DNA of 64,000 nt, from assembly GCA_030803735.1 (NCBI GenBank), contig JAURUC010000001.1, positions 586,501-650,500 of the forward strand, written 5' to 3'. The notes under the pieces were generated by a model, which had not been told where the DNA came from, did not search any database, and saw only the letters and a program-made list of their open reading frames with translations. Shown here piece by piece: positions 34,265 to 42,992 of the stretch. The translations under genes were made by a program, and so were the position numbers. The stretch is from Actinopolyspora lacussalsi. GTDB lineage: Bacteria; Actinomycetota; Actinomycetes; Mycobacteriales; Pseudonocardiaceae. Each line of letters begins with the position of its first letter. The first letter of the stretch is position 1.

Positions 34265-35473
34265 TCACCGGTACTGCTTGAGTTCCCGGCGCGCCAGCGA
34301 ACGGCGGTGCACCTCGTCGGGGCCGTCGACCAGGTGCAGCGTTCTGGCGTGCGCGTACAGATTGGCCAGTGGGGTGTCCTGGCTGACTCCCGCACCGCCG
34401 TGCGCCTGAATGGCACGATCGATCACGGTGGTGGCCATCTCCGGTACCGCCACCTTGATCGCCTGGATCTCGGTGTGCGCGCCGCGGTTGCCGACCGTGT
34501 CCATCAGCCAGGCCGTTTTCAGCACCAGCAGGCGAACCGATTCGATCCGTACCCGTGCCTCGGCGATCCAGTGCTGCACCACGCCCTGATCACCCAGCGG
34601 GCGTCCGAACGCCTCCCGGTGCGTGACCCGACGGCACATCAGTTCCAGCGCGCGTTCGGCCATACCGATCGCACGCATGCAGTGGTGGATACGGCCGGGA
34701 CCCAACCGGGCCTGCGCGATGGCGAATCCCTCGCCCTCGCCGGAGATGATGTTCGTGGCGGGAACCCGGACCTCGTCGAAGTCGATCTCGGCGTGTCCCC
34801 CGTGATCACCGTCGGTGTAACCGAACACGTGCATACCCCGCCGGATCGTGACACCGGGTGTGTCCACCGGAACCAGGATCATGCTCTGCTGCCGGTGTCG
34901 CTCGGCGGTCGGGTCGGTCTTGCCCATGACGATCAGCACCCGACAGTTCGGGTTCATCGCTCCGGAGGACCACCACTTGCGTCCCGTGATGACGTACTCG
35001 TCGCCTTCCCGGCGAATCCGGGTGGCGATGTTGTTCGCGTCCGAGGAGGCGACGTCCGGCTCGGTCATGCAGAACGCCGAGCGGATCTCGCCACGCAGCA
35101 GCGGCCCCAACCACCGCTCTTGCTGTCGCTGGTCACCGAACATGTCAAGTACTTCCATGTTGCCCGTGTCGGGGGCCGCGCAGTTCATCGCGGGCGGTGC
35201 CAGGTGCGGACTGCGTCCGGTGATCTCGGCGAGCGGCGCGTACTGCAGATTCGTCAGTCCCGCGCCGTGATCGCCGGGCAGGAACAGGTTCCACAGTCCA
35301 CGCCGACGTGCCTCCTGCTTGAGATCCTCGACCACCTGGGGGACCGACCAGGGATCGGCCGCGTCGCTCACCTGCCGCTCGAATTCCTCCTCGGCGGGAT
35401 GGACGTGGGTTTCCATGAAGGAATTGATCTCCGAGCGCAGGTTCTCGGTGCGCTCGTCAAAAGTGAAATCCAT
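34265..35473 (-). CDS. Acyl-CoA dehydrogenase, ACAD10/11-like
   Basis: A 402-residue FAD-dependent acyl-CoA dehydrogenase of the ACAD10/11 type rather than the MCAD type. Motifs are AFCMTEPDVASSDANN (FAD), KWWSSGAMNP, and the distinctive C-terminal RTLHLVDGPDEVHRRSLARRE, where Asp/Glu replaces the usual catalytic Glu loop. In vertebrates this dehydrogenase domain removes phosphate from 4-phosphoacyl-CoA made by the attached kinase. Its start is adjacent to the stop of the APH-like kinase gene (1-bp step), so the two are translationally coupled. Confidence 0.92.
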   Translation of the reverse strand: MDFTFDERTENLRSEINSFMETHVHPAEEEFERQVSDAADPWSVPQVVEDLKQEARRRGLWNLFLPGDHGAGLTNLQYAPLAEITGRSPHLAPPAMNCAAPDTGNMEVLDMFGDQRQQERWLGPLLRGEIRSAFCMTEPDVASSDANNIATRIRREGDEYVITGRKWWSSGAMNPNCRVLIVMGKTDPTAERHRQQSMILVPVDTPGVTIRRGMHVFGYTDGDHGGHAEIDFDEVRVPATNIISGEGEGFAIAQARLGPGRIHHCMRAIGMAERALELMCRRVTHREAFGRPLGDQGVVQHWIAEARVRIESVRLLVLKTAWLMDTVGNRGAHTEIQAIKVAVPEMATTVIDRAIQAHGGAGVSQDTPLANLYAHARTLHLVDGPDEVHRRSLARRELKQYR

Positions 35474-36514
35474 TCATTTCTCCGGAATGTTGGTCAATCC
35501 TTGCTCGATCAACGGTTCGACCAGCGCGCCGACGTGCTCGAATCCCTCACCGACGGTCTGACGCTGTGTGAAGCGGTAGTGGATTCCCTCCAGGATCACC
35601 GCGATCTTGAAAAAGCCGAAAGCCACGTACCAGTCCAGCTCGGAAGTATCGACGCTGCTGAGTTCGGCGTAGTGCCGCAGCATCTCGCGCGCGGAGGGAA
35701 AACCGAACTCCGGACCCACGCCCTTGGCGATGGGGTTGTCCGCGATGCCGTTGAAGCCCTCCCAGTACACGACCAGCAGCCCGAGGTCGGTGAGTGGATC
35801 ACCGAGCGTGGCCATCTCCCAGTCGAGCACCGCCCGAATGGCGCAGTCCTCGTCGATCAGCACGTTGTCCAGCCGGTAGTCACCGTGCACGATCGCCGTT
35901 GGCCCACCCGTGGGTACGCGTGCGGCCAGCCGGTCCCGGAGCTCGGTGACCCCGCGCAGCTCCCGCTGTTGCGAGGCATCCAGCTGTTTGCTCCAGCGGC
36001 GAACCTGACGCCGCAGGAACCCCTCGGGTTTGCCGAAGTCGCCGAGTCCGACCGACTCCGGGTCCACGGCGTGCAGCCGTGCCAGTACCTCGACCAGGTG
36101 CATCGCCAGGTCACGGCGCTGCTCGGAACTCAGTGCCCGGGTCTGCTCCTCGCTGCGACACGCCTGGCCCGACACCAGGTCCATGATGAAGAACGGCGCA
36201 CCGATGACCTGTTCGTCCTCGCAGAGCAGATACGTGCCCGGGACCGGCACGTCGGTTCCGGCCAGTGCGCTCATTACCCGGTATTCGCGGCTCATGTCGT
36301 GCGCGGTGGCCAGTACGTGACCGAGCGGGGGACGCCGTAGTACCCAACTGTTCTTCCCGTCACCGATCGCGTAGGTGAGGTTGGATCTTCCACCCTGGAT
36401 CAACTCGCCGTGCAGCTCGCCGTCGATCAAGCCGGGATGATCGCGCTCCAGGTAGGAACGGAGCGCGCCGAGGTCCAGTCCCGGAGGCTGGGACGTCGCG
36501 GTCTCGTCGGACAT
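35474..36514 (-). CDS. APH-family kinase-like protein, ACAD10/11 type
   Basis: A 346-residue protein of the aminoglycoside-phosphotransferase fold. Kinase elements include IQGGRSNLTYAIGD (nucleotide loop), VLRRPP (Lys replaced by Arg in VAIK-like position), the catalytic loop IVHGDYRLDNVLID and the metal-binding LDWEMATLGDPLTDLG. Homologues are the kinase domain of ACAD10/ACAD11 and mycobacterial FadE36; the reported substrate is the 4-hydroxyl of 4-hydroxyacyl-CoAs. Antibiotic resistance is not suggested. ATG 36514 follows GGAG by 5 nt; the gene begins 2 bp after the HAD gene ends. Confidence 0.93.
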   Translation of the reverse strand: MSDETATSQPPGLDLGALRSYLERDHPGLIDGELHGELIQGGRSNLTYAIGDGKNSWVLRRPPLGHVLATAHDMSREYRVMSALAGTDVPVPGTYLLCEDEQVIGAPFFIMDLVSGQACRSEEQTRALSSEQRRDLAMHLVEVLARLHAVDPESVGLGDFGKPEGFLRRQVRRWSKQLDASQQRELRGVTELRDRLAARVPTGGPTAIVHGDYRLDNVLIDEDCAIRAVLDWEMATLGDPLTDLGLLVVYWEGFNGIADNPIAKGVGPEFGFPSAREMLRHYAELSSVDTSELDWYVAFGFFKIAVILEGIHYRFTQRQTVGEGFEHVGALVEPLIEQGLTNIPEK

Positions 36515-36516
36515 GG

Positions 36517-37191
36517 TTACTCCTGCGGGTCGGGTGCGTCGAGGTCTGGGATGAGTTCGGTGAGACGGGTCCGGGTGCGCTTCGCGTCCTGGTGCAGGAT
36601 CGTGTGCATGCCGATTTCCTCGGCGGCGGCGATGTTGGCTCGCACGTCGTCGACGAACAGCGTGCGTTCCGGTGGCGTGTCCAGTCGCCGTAGCGCCAGG
36701 TGATAGATCCGGGGGTCCGGTTTGCGCAGGCCGACCTCGCCGGAGACGATCGCTTGGTCGAACAGCGGTCCCAACCGTTGCCACGGATAGCTGTTGCCCC
36801 AGCTGTTGGACAGCAACCCCGTCCGGGTTCCCGAATCACGAAGTGCCGTGACCAGTCGCATCATCTCCTCGTCCGGTTCCATGAACGAGAACAGCCTGGC
36901 GAGCAGTCCTTCGGCCACGACCCGTCGCCCGTCCACGCGAAGCAGTCGTTCGGCGAGCATCCCGTCGAACTCCGCGAGGGAGAGCTCGCCGGTCTCGAGG
37001 AGGTGGATCGGGGTGTCGTCCGGTGCGTCGCGGCCGACCCATTCCCGAAGGACTGCGGAGAAACTCTCGGATCGGATACCCTCGGCACGTGCCCAGGACT
37101 CGACGGCCGTTCGGCCCGGTGTGGTGAGTACGCCCCCGTAGTCGAACACCACGGTGGTTATGGCGGGTTCGGTCCGCATGGTGCGGAGCAT
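36517..37191 (-). CDS. HAD-superfamily phosphatase, ACAD10/epoxide hydrolase N-domain type
   Basis: A 224-residue HAD-IA hydrolase. Motif I is VVFDYGGVL, with Gly at the usual second Asp, as in the N-terminal phosphatase of soluble epoxide hydrolase and ACAD10. Motif II is GLLSNSWGN, motif III Lys is in VGLRKPDPRIY and motif IV is LFVDDVRANI. It is the first gene of the HAD-APH-ACAD set. Two starts are possible: ATG 37191, inside a palindrome and without a Shine-Dalgarno, or ATG 37179 (MRTEPAITTVV). I list the longer form. Substrate is probably a small phosphoester. Confidence 0.88.
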   Translation of the reverse strand: MLRTMRTEPAITTVVFDYGGVLTTPGRTAVESWARAEGIRSESFSAVLREWVGRDAPDDTPIHLLETGELSLAEFDGMLAERLLRVDGRRVVAEGLLARLFSFMEPDEEMMRLVTALRDSGTRTGLLSNSWGNSYPWQRLGPLFDQAIVSGEVGLRKPDPRIYHLALRRLDTPPERTLFVDDVRANIAAAEEIGMHTILHQDAKRTRTRLTELIPDLDAPDPQE

Positions 37192-37208
37192 ACCGACTAG
37201 CCGGTATG
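37189..37208. promoter_or_regulatory. Palindrome over the HAD-operon start
   Basis: CATACCG (37189-37195) and CGGTATG (37202-37208) form a perfect 7-bp inverted repeat with a 6-nt spacer. Its core ACCGACTAGCCGGT matches 11 of 14 bases of the TetR palindrome ACCGACCGGTCGGT, so it may be a weaker fourth site. Confidence 0.4.
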
Positions 37209-37586
37209 CTGACCAGGGTCCGAGTTCCGCTCGTTTCGCGCGGTGGTCCGGCGCTGACCGCGGAGCGTTACATTATCAGTCTTTTCAGTAATCTGGATCA
37301 CACGCGAACGGGCGAAAAACGAAGATCCCTCGTTTGGCGGATCACGTGAACCGCGCGTAGCGATACTGCGCCAAAGGTGTGACTCCGCTCGGCCGGTTAC
37401 TGCTGTGTTCCAGTGAAATTCTCCAGTCAATTGAATTACGACTCGTATCTATTTTTTCGTCTCGTTTTCCCGGGGGTTGTTCGCCGTTATTGACGAAAAG
37501 CCCTACTGGTCGGTAGATATTTTGGTTGCCGCGCGGCATTCCATGTGGAATCCACGTTTCGGACAATCGTTTCAGAGGTGAGACCA
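37209..37586. other. AT-richer intergenic region
   Basis: About 380 bp with no gene, clearly richer in A and T than its surroundings (for example the stretch around 37260-37300 and 37420-37470). It presumably holds the promoter of the secreted-protein gene and upstream signals for the HAD operon. ACTGGTCGGT at 37505-37514 resembles half of the TetR palindrome. Confidence 0.5.
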
Positions 37587-38228
37587 ATGGCATCTTCCAT
37601 TCGTTCGGGCGGGACGCGCTTATTGGCGGCGGCCGCTTTCGCCGTCGCCCCCGTGATCGCTCTTGCCCAGCCCGCAGCCGCGGAGAGTTTCTCGCACAAC
37701 TTCGAGTGCTCGGGGGATTCTCCGCTCGGGGAGCAGCAGTTCAGCTACCAGCAGGACTCGGAGGTGACCGCCCCGGCGAGCGTCGCACCCGGTGAGCAGT
37801 TCGACATCGTCATCGACCCGTCCGTCAACACCGTGCCCTCCGAGGTGAACGGTTTCGGCGTGGAGCAGATCGACGGCTTGGATCTCAAGCTGCCGGTGCC
37901 CGAGAACACCACCCACGTCTCGACCTCGCAGACCGGTGGCTCCAACCTCGGCACTCCGGCGCCCACGATCGACGTGAGCAACGGAATCGCCACGCTGCAC
38001 GTGTCCGGTCCGATCGCCGGCGGGGCCGAGTTCGAGCTGCCCACCGTGACCGCCACGCTGCAGGCGGGTAGCTCCGGTCCGATCGAGACCCACCTCTACG
38101 GCACCGCCTACGACGATCCGGGTCTGACGTTCAACGCGCAGGTTTCCTCAATTCTCGGAAGTATCGATGTTCCGACGAGTTGCTATCCCTCGCCCAATCC
38201 CGTGCTGACCACCACCAGCGTCAGCTGA
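37587..38228 (+). CDS. Secreted protein of unknown function
   Basis: A 213-residue exported protein. A Sec signal peptide is clear (basic RSGGTR, hydrophobic LLAAAAFAVAPVIALA, cleavage after AAA near residue 32). The mature part is Ser/Thr/Pro-rich, beta-structured and acidic, with two Cys (NFECSGD and PTSCYPS) placed near its ends so that they could form one disulfide. ESFSHNFECSGDSPLG resembles the start of actinomycete DUF6801-like surface proteins, but I am not sure of that. There is no sortase motif or membrane tail. ATG 37587 follows GAGGTG. It is monocistronic, ended by a strong terminator. Confidence 0.83.
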   Translation: MASSIRSGGTRLLAAAAFAVAPVIALAQPAAAESFSHNFECSGDSPLGEQQFSYQQDSEVTAPASVAPGEQFDIVIDPSVNTVPSEVNGFGVEQIDGLDLKLPVPENTTHVSTSQTGGSNLGTPAPTIDVSNGIATLHVSGPIAGGAEFELPTVTATLQAGSSGPIETHLYGTAYDDPGLTFNAQVSSILGSIDVPTSCYPSPNPVLTTTSVS

Positions 38229-38232
38229 ACCA

Positions 38233-38272
38233 AAAAACTGGAGGGCTTTCCGCGGAAAGCCCTCCAGTTTTT
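38233..38272. terminator. Strong bidirectional terminator
   Basis: A near-perfect palindrome: AAAAACTGGAGGGCTTTCC pairs with GGAAAGCCCTCCAGTTTTT around GC. Runs of A on the left and T on the right make it intrinsic on both strands, between the convergent secreted-protein and choline-oxidase genes. Confidence 0.95.
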
Positions 38273-38295
38273 GTTCCGTCGGTCTCACGCCGATG

Positions 38296-39849
38296 TCAGG
38301 CGGCGTCCTCCTTCAGCATGTCGGAACATTTTTCACCGATCGCCATCGTGGTGATATTCGGATTCACTGCCACGAGGAACGGCATCGCCGAGGCGTCGGC
38401 CACCCGTAAACCGTGCACTCCCTTCACACGCAGCCTGGCGTCCAGCGGCGCGTTCTCGCCGTTGCCCATCGGAACCGAGGCAGCCGGGTGGTACACCGTG
38501 TTGTGCGTGGCACGCAGATAATCGGCGATCTCGTCGTCGGAGACCACATCCGGTCCGGGATGCAGTTCGGCCCCGGCCCACTCGCGCATCGCTGGCCGGC
38601 TCACGATCTCACGTGCCAGTTTGATGCCGTGGGTCATCACCCTGATGTCGTGCGGGTCGGTGAAGTAGCGTGGATCCACCGCGGGTTTGTCCCGGAAATC
38701 CCTGCTGCGCAGACGTACCGTCCCCACCGAACGGCTCCGCGTGACGTTCGGGGTCAGGCAGAACCCGTTCTCCGTGCTCGGATATCCCTGCCGCACGGTG
38801 TGCATGTCGAACGGCACCGAACCGAAGTGGAACATCAGATCGGGGCGGTCGAGACCGGCCTCGGTGGTCGTGAAGATGCCGATCTCCCACCACTGGGTGG
38901 AGTCCTGCACCATCGGTTTGGCCGCGTCCCAGCCGATCACCCCTTCCGGGTGGTCCTGCAGGTTCGACCCCACGCCGGGGGAATCGACCAGCACGTCCAC
39001 CCCGACCGAACGGAGGTGCTCGGCGGGACCGATACCGGACAGCATCAGCAGCTTCGGGGTGTCGATGGCGCCTGAGCTGAGCACCACCTCCCGCCGCGCC
39101 GTCACCCGTTCGGTCCGGATGCCGTCGGCCGCCAGGCACTCCACTCCCGTGGCCCGGTTCCCGTCGAAGACCACCCGCTTGACCCTGGCGTCGGTGCGTA
39201 CGTGCAGGTTCGGACGGTTGCCCATGATCGGGTGCAGGTACGACACCGAGGAGGAAGCCCTGGTGCCGTCCTCGTGGGCGTTGATCTGGAACCAGTTGGC
39301 ACCGTGGGTGACCGTCCGGCCGGAATTGAACTCCGTGATCGGGATACCGGTCTCTTCACAGGCACGCAGCAGCGCACTGCCGCAGGGGTCGTTCGGTGGA
39401 ACGTTGCGCAAGCGGACCGGGCCCTGGTGACCGTGGTGTTCCGAGGGCGACTCGTTGTTCTCCAGCCTGCGGTAGAGCGGGAAGACGTCCGAGGCGCCCC
39501 AGCCCGTGGCCCCCATCGACTCCCACTCGTCGAGGTCCTCCGCCGGAGCCCAGAAGGCGATGCAGGAATTGTGCGAGGAGCAGCCGCCGAGCACCTTCGC
39601 ACGCGCGTGCCGCATGAAGGAGTTTCCGCTTTCCTGCGGCTCGATCGGGTAGTCCCAGTCGAAGCCCGACTCCAACAGCGACATCCACTGCTTCAGTTCC
39701 AGGACCTCGCGTTTGTCCTGGTCGGTGGGGCCGGCCTCCAGCAGGCACACCGTGATGTCCGGGTCCTCCGACAGTCGTGCGGCGAGCGCGGCTCCTCCGC
39801 TGCCGCCTCCCACGACGACGTAGTCGAAAGCGGTCGCCTCATCACTCAT
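38296..39849 (-). CDS. codA: Choline oxidase (GMC flavoprotein)
   Basis: A 517-residue GMC oxidoreductase closely resembling Arthrobacter choline oxidase, which oxidises choline to glycine betaine with O2. Visible: FAD motif VVVGGGSGGAALAARLSE, LLESGFDWDYPIEPQ, the GGCSSHNSCIAFWAP segment whose His carries covalent FAD, GAIDTPKLLMLSGIG, and the active-site His in HNTVYHPAAS with Asn in AVNPNITTM. The segments EIGIFTTTEAGLDRPDLM and PSTENGFCLTPNVT are specific to this subgroup. It sits just downstream of a betaine-aldehyde-type dehydrogenase, supporting osmoprotectant synthesis. The gene symbol is by resemblance from memory. Confidence 0.92.
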   Translation of the reverse strand: MSDEATAFDYVVVGGGSGGAALAARLSEDPDITVCLLEAGPTDQDKREVLELKQWMSLLESGFDWDYPIEPQESGNSFMRHARAKVLGGCSSHNSCIAFWAPAEDLDEWESMGATGWGASDVFPLYRRLENNESPSEHHGHQGPVRLRNVPPNDPCGSALLRACEETGIPITEFNSGRTVTHGANWFQINAHEDGTRASSSVSYLHPIMGNRPNLHVRTDARVKRVVFDGNRATGVECLAADGIRTERVTARREVVLSSGAIDTPKLLMLSGIGPAEHLRSVGVDVLVDSPGVGSNLQDHPEGVIGWDAAKPMVQDSTQWWEIGIFTTTEAGLDRPDLMFHFGSVPFDMHTVRQGYPSTENGFCLTPNVTRSRSVGTVRLRSRDFRDKPAVDPRYFTDPHDIRVMTHGIKLAREIVSRPAMREWAGAELHPGPDVVSDDEIADYLRATHNTVYHPAASVPMGNGENAPLDARLRVKGVHGLRVADASAMPFLVAVNPNITTMAIGEKCSDMLKEDAA

Positions 39850-40085
39850 CGTTGCTCTCCTGTTCTGTGCGCGACACCGCGATACGTCCTGGGCCCGTCG
39901 AAGCCGGGGACGATCGGGAGCTCACCGGTTCGCCCCGCGGCCGTCGAACGGATCGCCGCGGGCGGAGTCCGGCGTGGTTGGTTCCGGGACGTCGGTGGTT
40001 CGGGGGGATTCGGAGTCCACTCGACGGAACGGATCGATCACCTCGGTGGTCGCGTCGACCACCGACGCCCCGAGGTCGGGGAAGC

Positions 40086-41633
40086 TCACGCGTTCGGCCG
40101 CTGTCCCGCGAACCAGTACTGCGGTCCTGGACGGAGGTTCTGGTAGACGTGCTTGACCTCCTGGTATTCCCGGAGGCCGCCGCCGCCCAGCTCACGTCCG
40201 ATACCGGACTGCTTGAAGCCGCCCCACTCGGCCTGGGGCAGGTAGGGGTGGAAGTCGTTGATCCACACGGTGCCGTGCCGCAGCCGCCCGGCCACCCGCT
40301 GCGCCTTGCTCACATCGGAGGTGAACACCGCACCGGCCAGGCCGTAGTGCGTGTCGTTGGCGATGCGCACGGCCTCGTCCTCGTCGTGGAAGCGTTCCAC
40401 GGTCAACACCGGTCCGAAGGATTCCTCGGACACGGCGACAGAGCCCTGCCGTACCTCGTCGAGCACGGTGGGCAGGTAGAAGTAGCCAGCCCGCAGCTCG
40501 GCGTCCTCCGGGCGGCTCCCGCCGGTACGCAGCACCGCTCCCTCCTCGATCGAGCGAGCCACGTAGTCCTCGACCTTGGCACGGTGTTCTGCCGAGATCA
40601 GCGGCCCGGACTCGGCGGTCTCGTCGAAGGGGCCGCCTAGTCCGATGCGCTCGGCACGCCGCACGATCTCGTCGACCAGTGCGTCGTGGATCTCGTCCTG
40701 CACGATCAGTCGGGCGCCCGCCGAGCAGACCTGGCCGGAGTGCAGGAAGATCGCGGTCAACGCGTAGTCCACGGCGGTTTCGAAGTCCGCGTCGGCGAAC
40801 ACGACGTTCGGGTTCTTCCCGCCCAGCTCGAGGGCGACCCGTTTCACGGTCGCGGCGGCCGAGGCGGCGATGTTCCGACCGGTGTGCAGTCCACCCGTGA
40901 ACGAGACCAGGTCGACGTCGGGGTGTTCCGCGAGCGGGGCTCCGGTCTCGGCGCCGTTGCCGAGAACCAGGTTTCCCACGCCCGCGGGCATGCCCGCCTC
41001 ACGGAGTGCGCGCATCAGCAGCATCGCGGTACTCGGAGTCAGCTCACTCGGCTTGAGCACGAAGGTGTTGCCCGCGGCGAGAGCGGGAGCGACCTTCCAG
41101 GCCACCTGCAGCAGCGGGAAGTTCCACGGTGTGATCAGGCCGCACACGCCGACCGGTTCGTAGTCGACCCTGCTGATGGCATCGGTGGAACCGGTGTTGA
41201 CGACGTGGCCCGCGTCGGTTCCGGCGATCTTGCCGTAGTAGCGGAAGCACGCGGCGATGTCGTCCATGTCGTAGCCGCTCTCGACCAGCCGCTTACCGGT
41301 GTCCAGCGACTCCGCGCGTGCGAATTCCGCACGGTCGCGGACCAGGATCTCACTCACCCGTAGCAGCAGGTCGCCGCGTTCCCAGGGCGAGGTGGCCGGC
41401 CACGTTCCCTCGTCGAACGCGGCCCGGGCCGCCGCTATGGCGTTTTCGGCGTCCGTGCGGTCGCCCTCGGAGACCGTGATCACCGGAGAACCGTCGGCGG
41501 GGCAGCGGATCTCCCGGGTTTTCCCGGCCGAGGCCGCCTGCCACACACCATCGATGAACAGGGTGCCGGAAGCGGTCGGATCCCCGGTTCGCGTGGCGAT
41601 CGACTCGTTCGGCGGGGCGTGGGTCTGCGACAT
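40086..41633 (-). CDS. betB: NAD-dependent aldehyde dehydrogenase, betaine-aldehyde type
   Basis: A 516-residue ALDH-superfamily enzyme expected to oxidise betaine aldehyde to glycine betaine. It has GLITPWNFPLLQVAWKVAPALAAG (cofactor strand), FTGGLHTGRNI, the catalytic Glu in ALELGGKNPNVV, and the catalytic Cys in SGQVCSAGARLIV. The segment PQAEWGGFKQSGIGRELG is the usual C-terminal oligomerisation region. ATG 41633 (MSQTHAPP) is chosen over the upstream frame, which lacks homology. The stop is 236 bp before codA, so they may be one transcript. A gamma-aminobutyraldehyde or other aldehyde role is the alternative. Confidence 0.88.
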   Translation of the reverse strand: MSQTHAPPNESIATRTGDPTASGTLFIDGVWQAASAGKTREIRCPADGSPVITVSEGDRTDAENAIAAARAAFDEGTWPATSPWERGDLLLRVSEILVRDRAEFARAESLDTGKRLVESGYDMDDIAACFRYYGKIAGTDAGHVVNTGSTDAISRVDYEPVGVCGLITPWNFPLLQVAWKVAPALAAGNTFVLKPSELTPSTAMLLMRALREAGMPAGVGNLVLGNGAETGAPLAEHPDVDLVSFTGGLHTGRNIAASAAATVKRVALELGGKNPNVVFADADFETAVDYALTAIFLHSGQVCSAGARLIVQDEIHDALVDEIVRRAERIGLGGPFDETAESGPLISAEHRAKVEDYVARSIEEGAVLRTGGSRPEDAELRAGYFYLPTVLDEVRQGSVAVSEESFGPVLTVERFHDEDEAVRIANDTHYGLAGAVFTSDVSKAQRVAGRLRHGTVWINDFHPYLPQAEWGGFKQSGIGRELGGGGLREYQEVKHVYQNLRPGPQYWFAGQRPNA

Positions 41634-42110
41634 AGTGAGTTTCCCGTCGAGGCTGCTTGCTTGCTTTCCGAGTGGCACGCCACCCGGCCGTTCGGCCGTG
41701 CCCGGCAACACTCGGTGGATCACCGCGGCGCGGGTGAGCGCTCCCCGGGGGCGTCCGGTCCGGGCGGCGAGGTCCCGTCACCGGGTGGTTGTCCGGCGCG
41801 GCCACTGGTTCCGTCGTCGTGTACCGGGACGGTGTGTACCTGGGGCGAGCCCGTACGGCACGTACCAGCGGCTGCCGGGGGCGAACTCTAGCAGTTTTTA
41901 TGTACAGATGTACACATAGTTGCTCATAAGGGATCCTGTTCGATCATTGTCGAGTCTTTGACCGGCCAAGAAGCGGTTGTCGTGAGGTGGGTCGCATCGC
42001 CGTCCGGTGGTTTCGTGGCAGGGTGTTGTTCGTTCTGCGGGTCGGAATCACCGAAGGTGTTCCGGCGAGTACGAGGTGTAGGTGAATCGGCGGAGGGCGC
42101 ACGACAGACG
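41634..42110. other. Divergent promoter region of betB and the TetR regulator
   Basis: A 477-bp spacer with no convincing gene. The AT-rich part near 41895-41930 holds TGTACAGATGTACA (41901-41914), two TGTACA palindromes separated by GA, well placed to be the operator of the adjacent TetR-family regulator. Confidence 0.5.
41901..41914. promoter_or_regulatory. Candidate operator TGTACA-GA-TGTACA
   Basis: Two identical self-complementary hexamers around a 2-nt centre lie in the AT-rich part of the betB/TetR divergent spacer, about 200 bp before the regulator start. Assignment to that regulator is by position only. Confidence 0.4.
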
Positions 42111-42722
42111 ATGACCACGACGGACTCCGAGTCGCTGCACGCGACGGTCGATGAGCGACGAGGTCGGAACGGCGGTTCGCGCAAGGATCCCGGGCGGCGG
42201 GAACGAATCGCCCGGGCCGCGATCAGCGTCGTCGCCGAGCGTGGCATCGAGAAGATCACCCACCGTGCGGTGGCCGCGGCGGCCGGTGTTCCGCTCGGTT
42301 CCACGACCTATCACTTCGCCACGCTGGACGACCTGCTCGCCGTCGCGCTGCGACAGGCGGCCCAGGACAACGTCGCCGAACTGCGGGAGTGGGCGGACGG
42401 AATGGACTCCGGCGTCGATCTGCCCGCCGTGTTGACCGATCTGGTGCTGCGCTACCTCGGCCCCGAGCGGGAACGTACCGTTGTGGAACACGAACTCTAC
42501 GTGGCCGCGCTGCACCGTCCCGCCCTGCGGGCTGCCAGCACCGAGTGGGACGGGGCGTTGCGGGACCTTTTCACCGCTTACACCGACGAGGTCTCGGGCA
42601 AAATGCTCGCGGCGGTGTTCTGCGGCCTGCTGTGGCAGGGGATCGTTCGTGAACCGTTGCCCGATCGCGACGAGATCGAGACGATCTTTCGGCGTGCGGT
42701 CGGCGATACCGCCCACGGCTGA
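42111..42722 (+). CDS. TetR-family regulator, BetI-like by context
   Basis: A 203-residue TetR protein. The DNA-binding domain (about residues 30-75) reads RERIARAAISVVAERGIEKITHRAVAAAAGVPLGSTTYHFATLDDL across the three helices. The ligand domain has an RYLGPERERTVVEHELYVAALHRPALR helix pair typical of TetR_C_6/BetI-like members. Its divergent position beside choline oxidation genes suggests control of them, possibly with choline as inducer. ATG 42111 is the first Met fitting the domain, although the nearest GGAGG is about 15 nt upstream. Confidence 0.85.
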   Translation: MTTTDSESLHATVDERRGRNGGSRKDPGRRERIARAAISVVAERGIEKITHRAVAAAAGVPLGSTTYHFATLDDLLAVALRQAAQDNVAELREWADGMDSGVDLPAVLTDLVLRYLGPERERTVVEHELYVAALHRPALRAASTEWDGALRDLFTAYTDEVSGKMLAAVFCGLLWQGIVREPLPDRDEIETIFRRAVGDTAHG

Positions 42723-42992
42723 GCCGGTTTTCTCGTATTGTCCGGTCCGACACCGGACGGTTACCCGCTTTTTCGTCCCTGCCGTTGATCGCCGCACCGG
42801 TTGGTGTGGACAATGTGTGGCAGCGATCCGTTTCCAGCCCGTGTGCACAGTGCGATGTGAACCGTACGTAGTTCAGTCGAGTGGCGGACATCGCCGGACG
42901 CATTTCGGGTGTAAAACGGAAATTGCCGCGTCGGGGGCGTGGCTCGCTCCAACCACATGCAACCACTGAGTGATCAGGGATGGGGTGAGACC

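Noticed and set aside
35474..36514. Aminoglycoside resistance kinase
   Set aside because: The fold is shared, but its coupling to an ACAD10-type dehydrogenase and HAD gene fits fatty-acid catabolism.
37505..37514. ACTGGTCGGT near the secreted-protein gene as a TetR operator
   Set aside because: Only half of the palindrome is present, so it is noted but not listed as a site.
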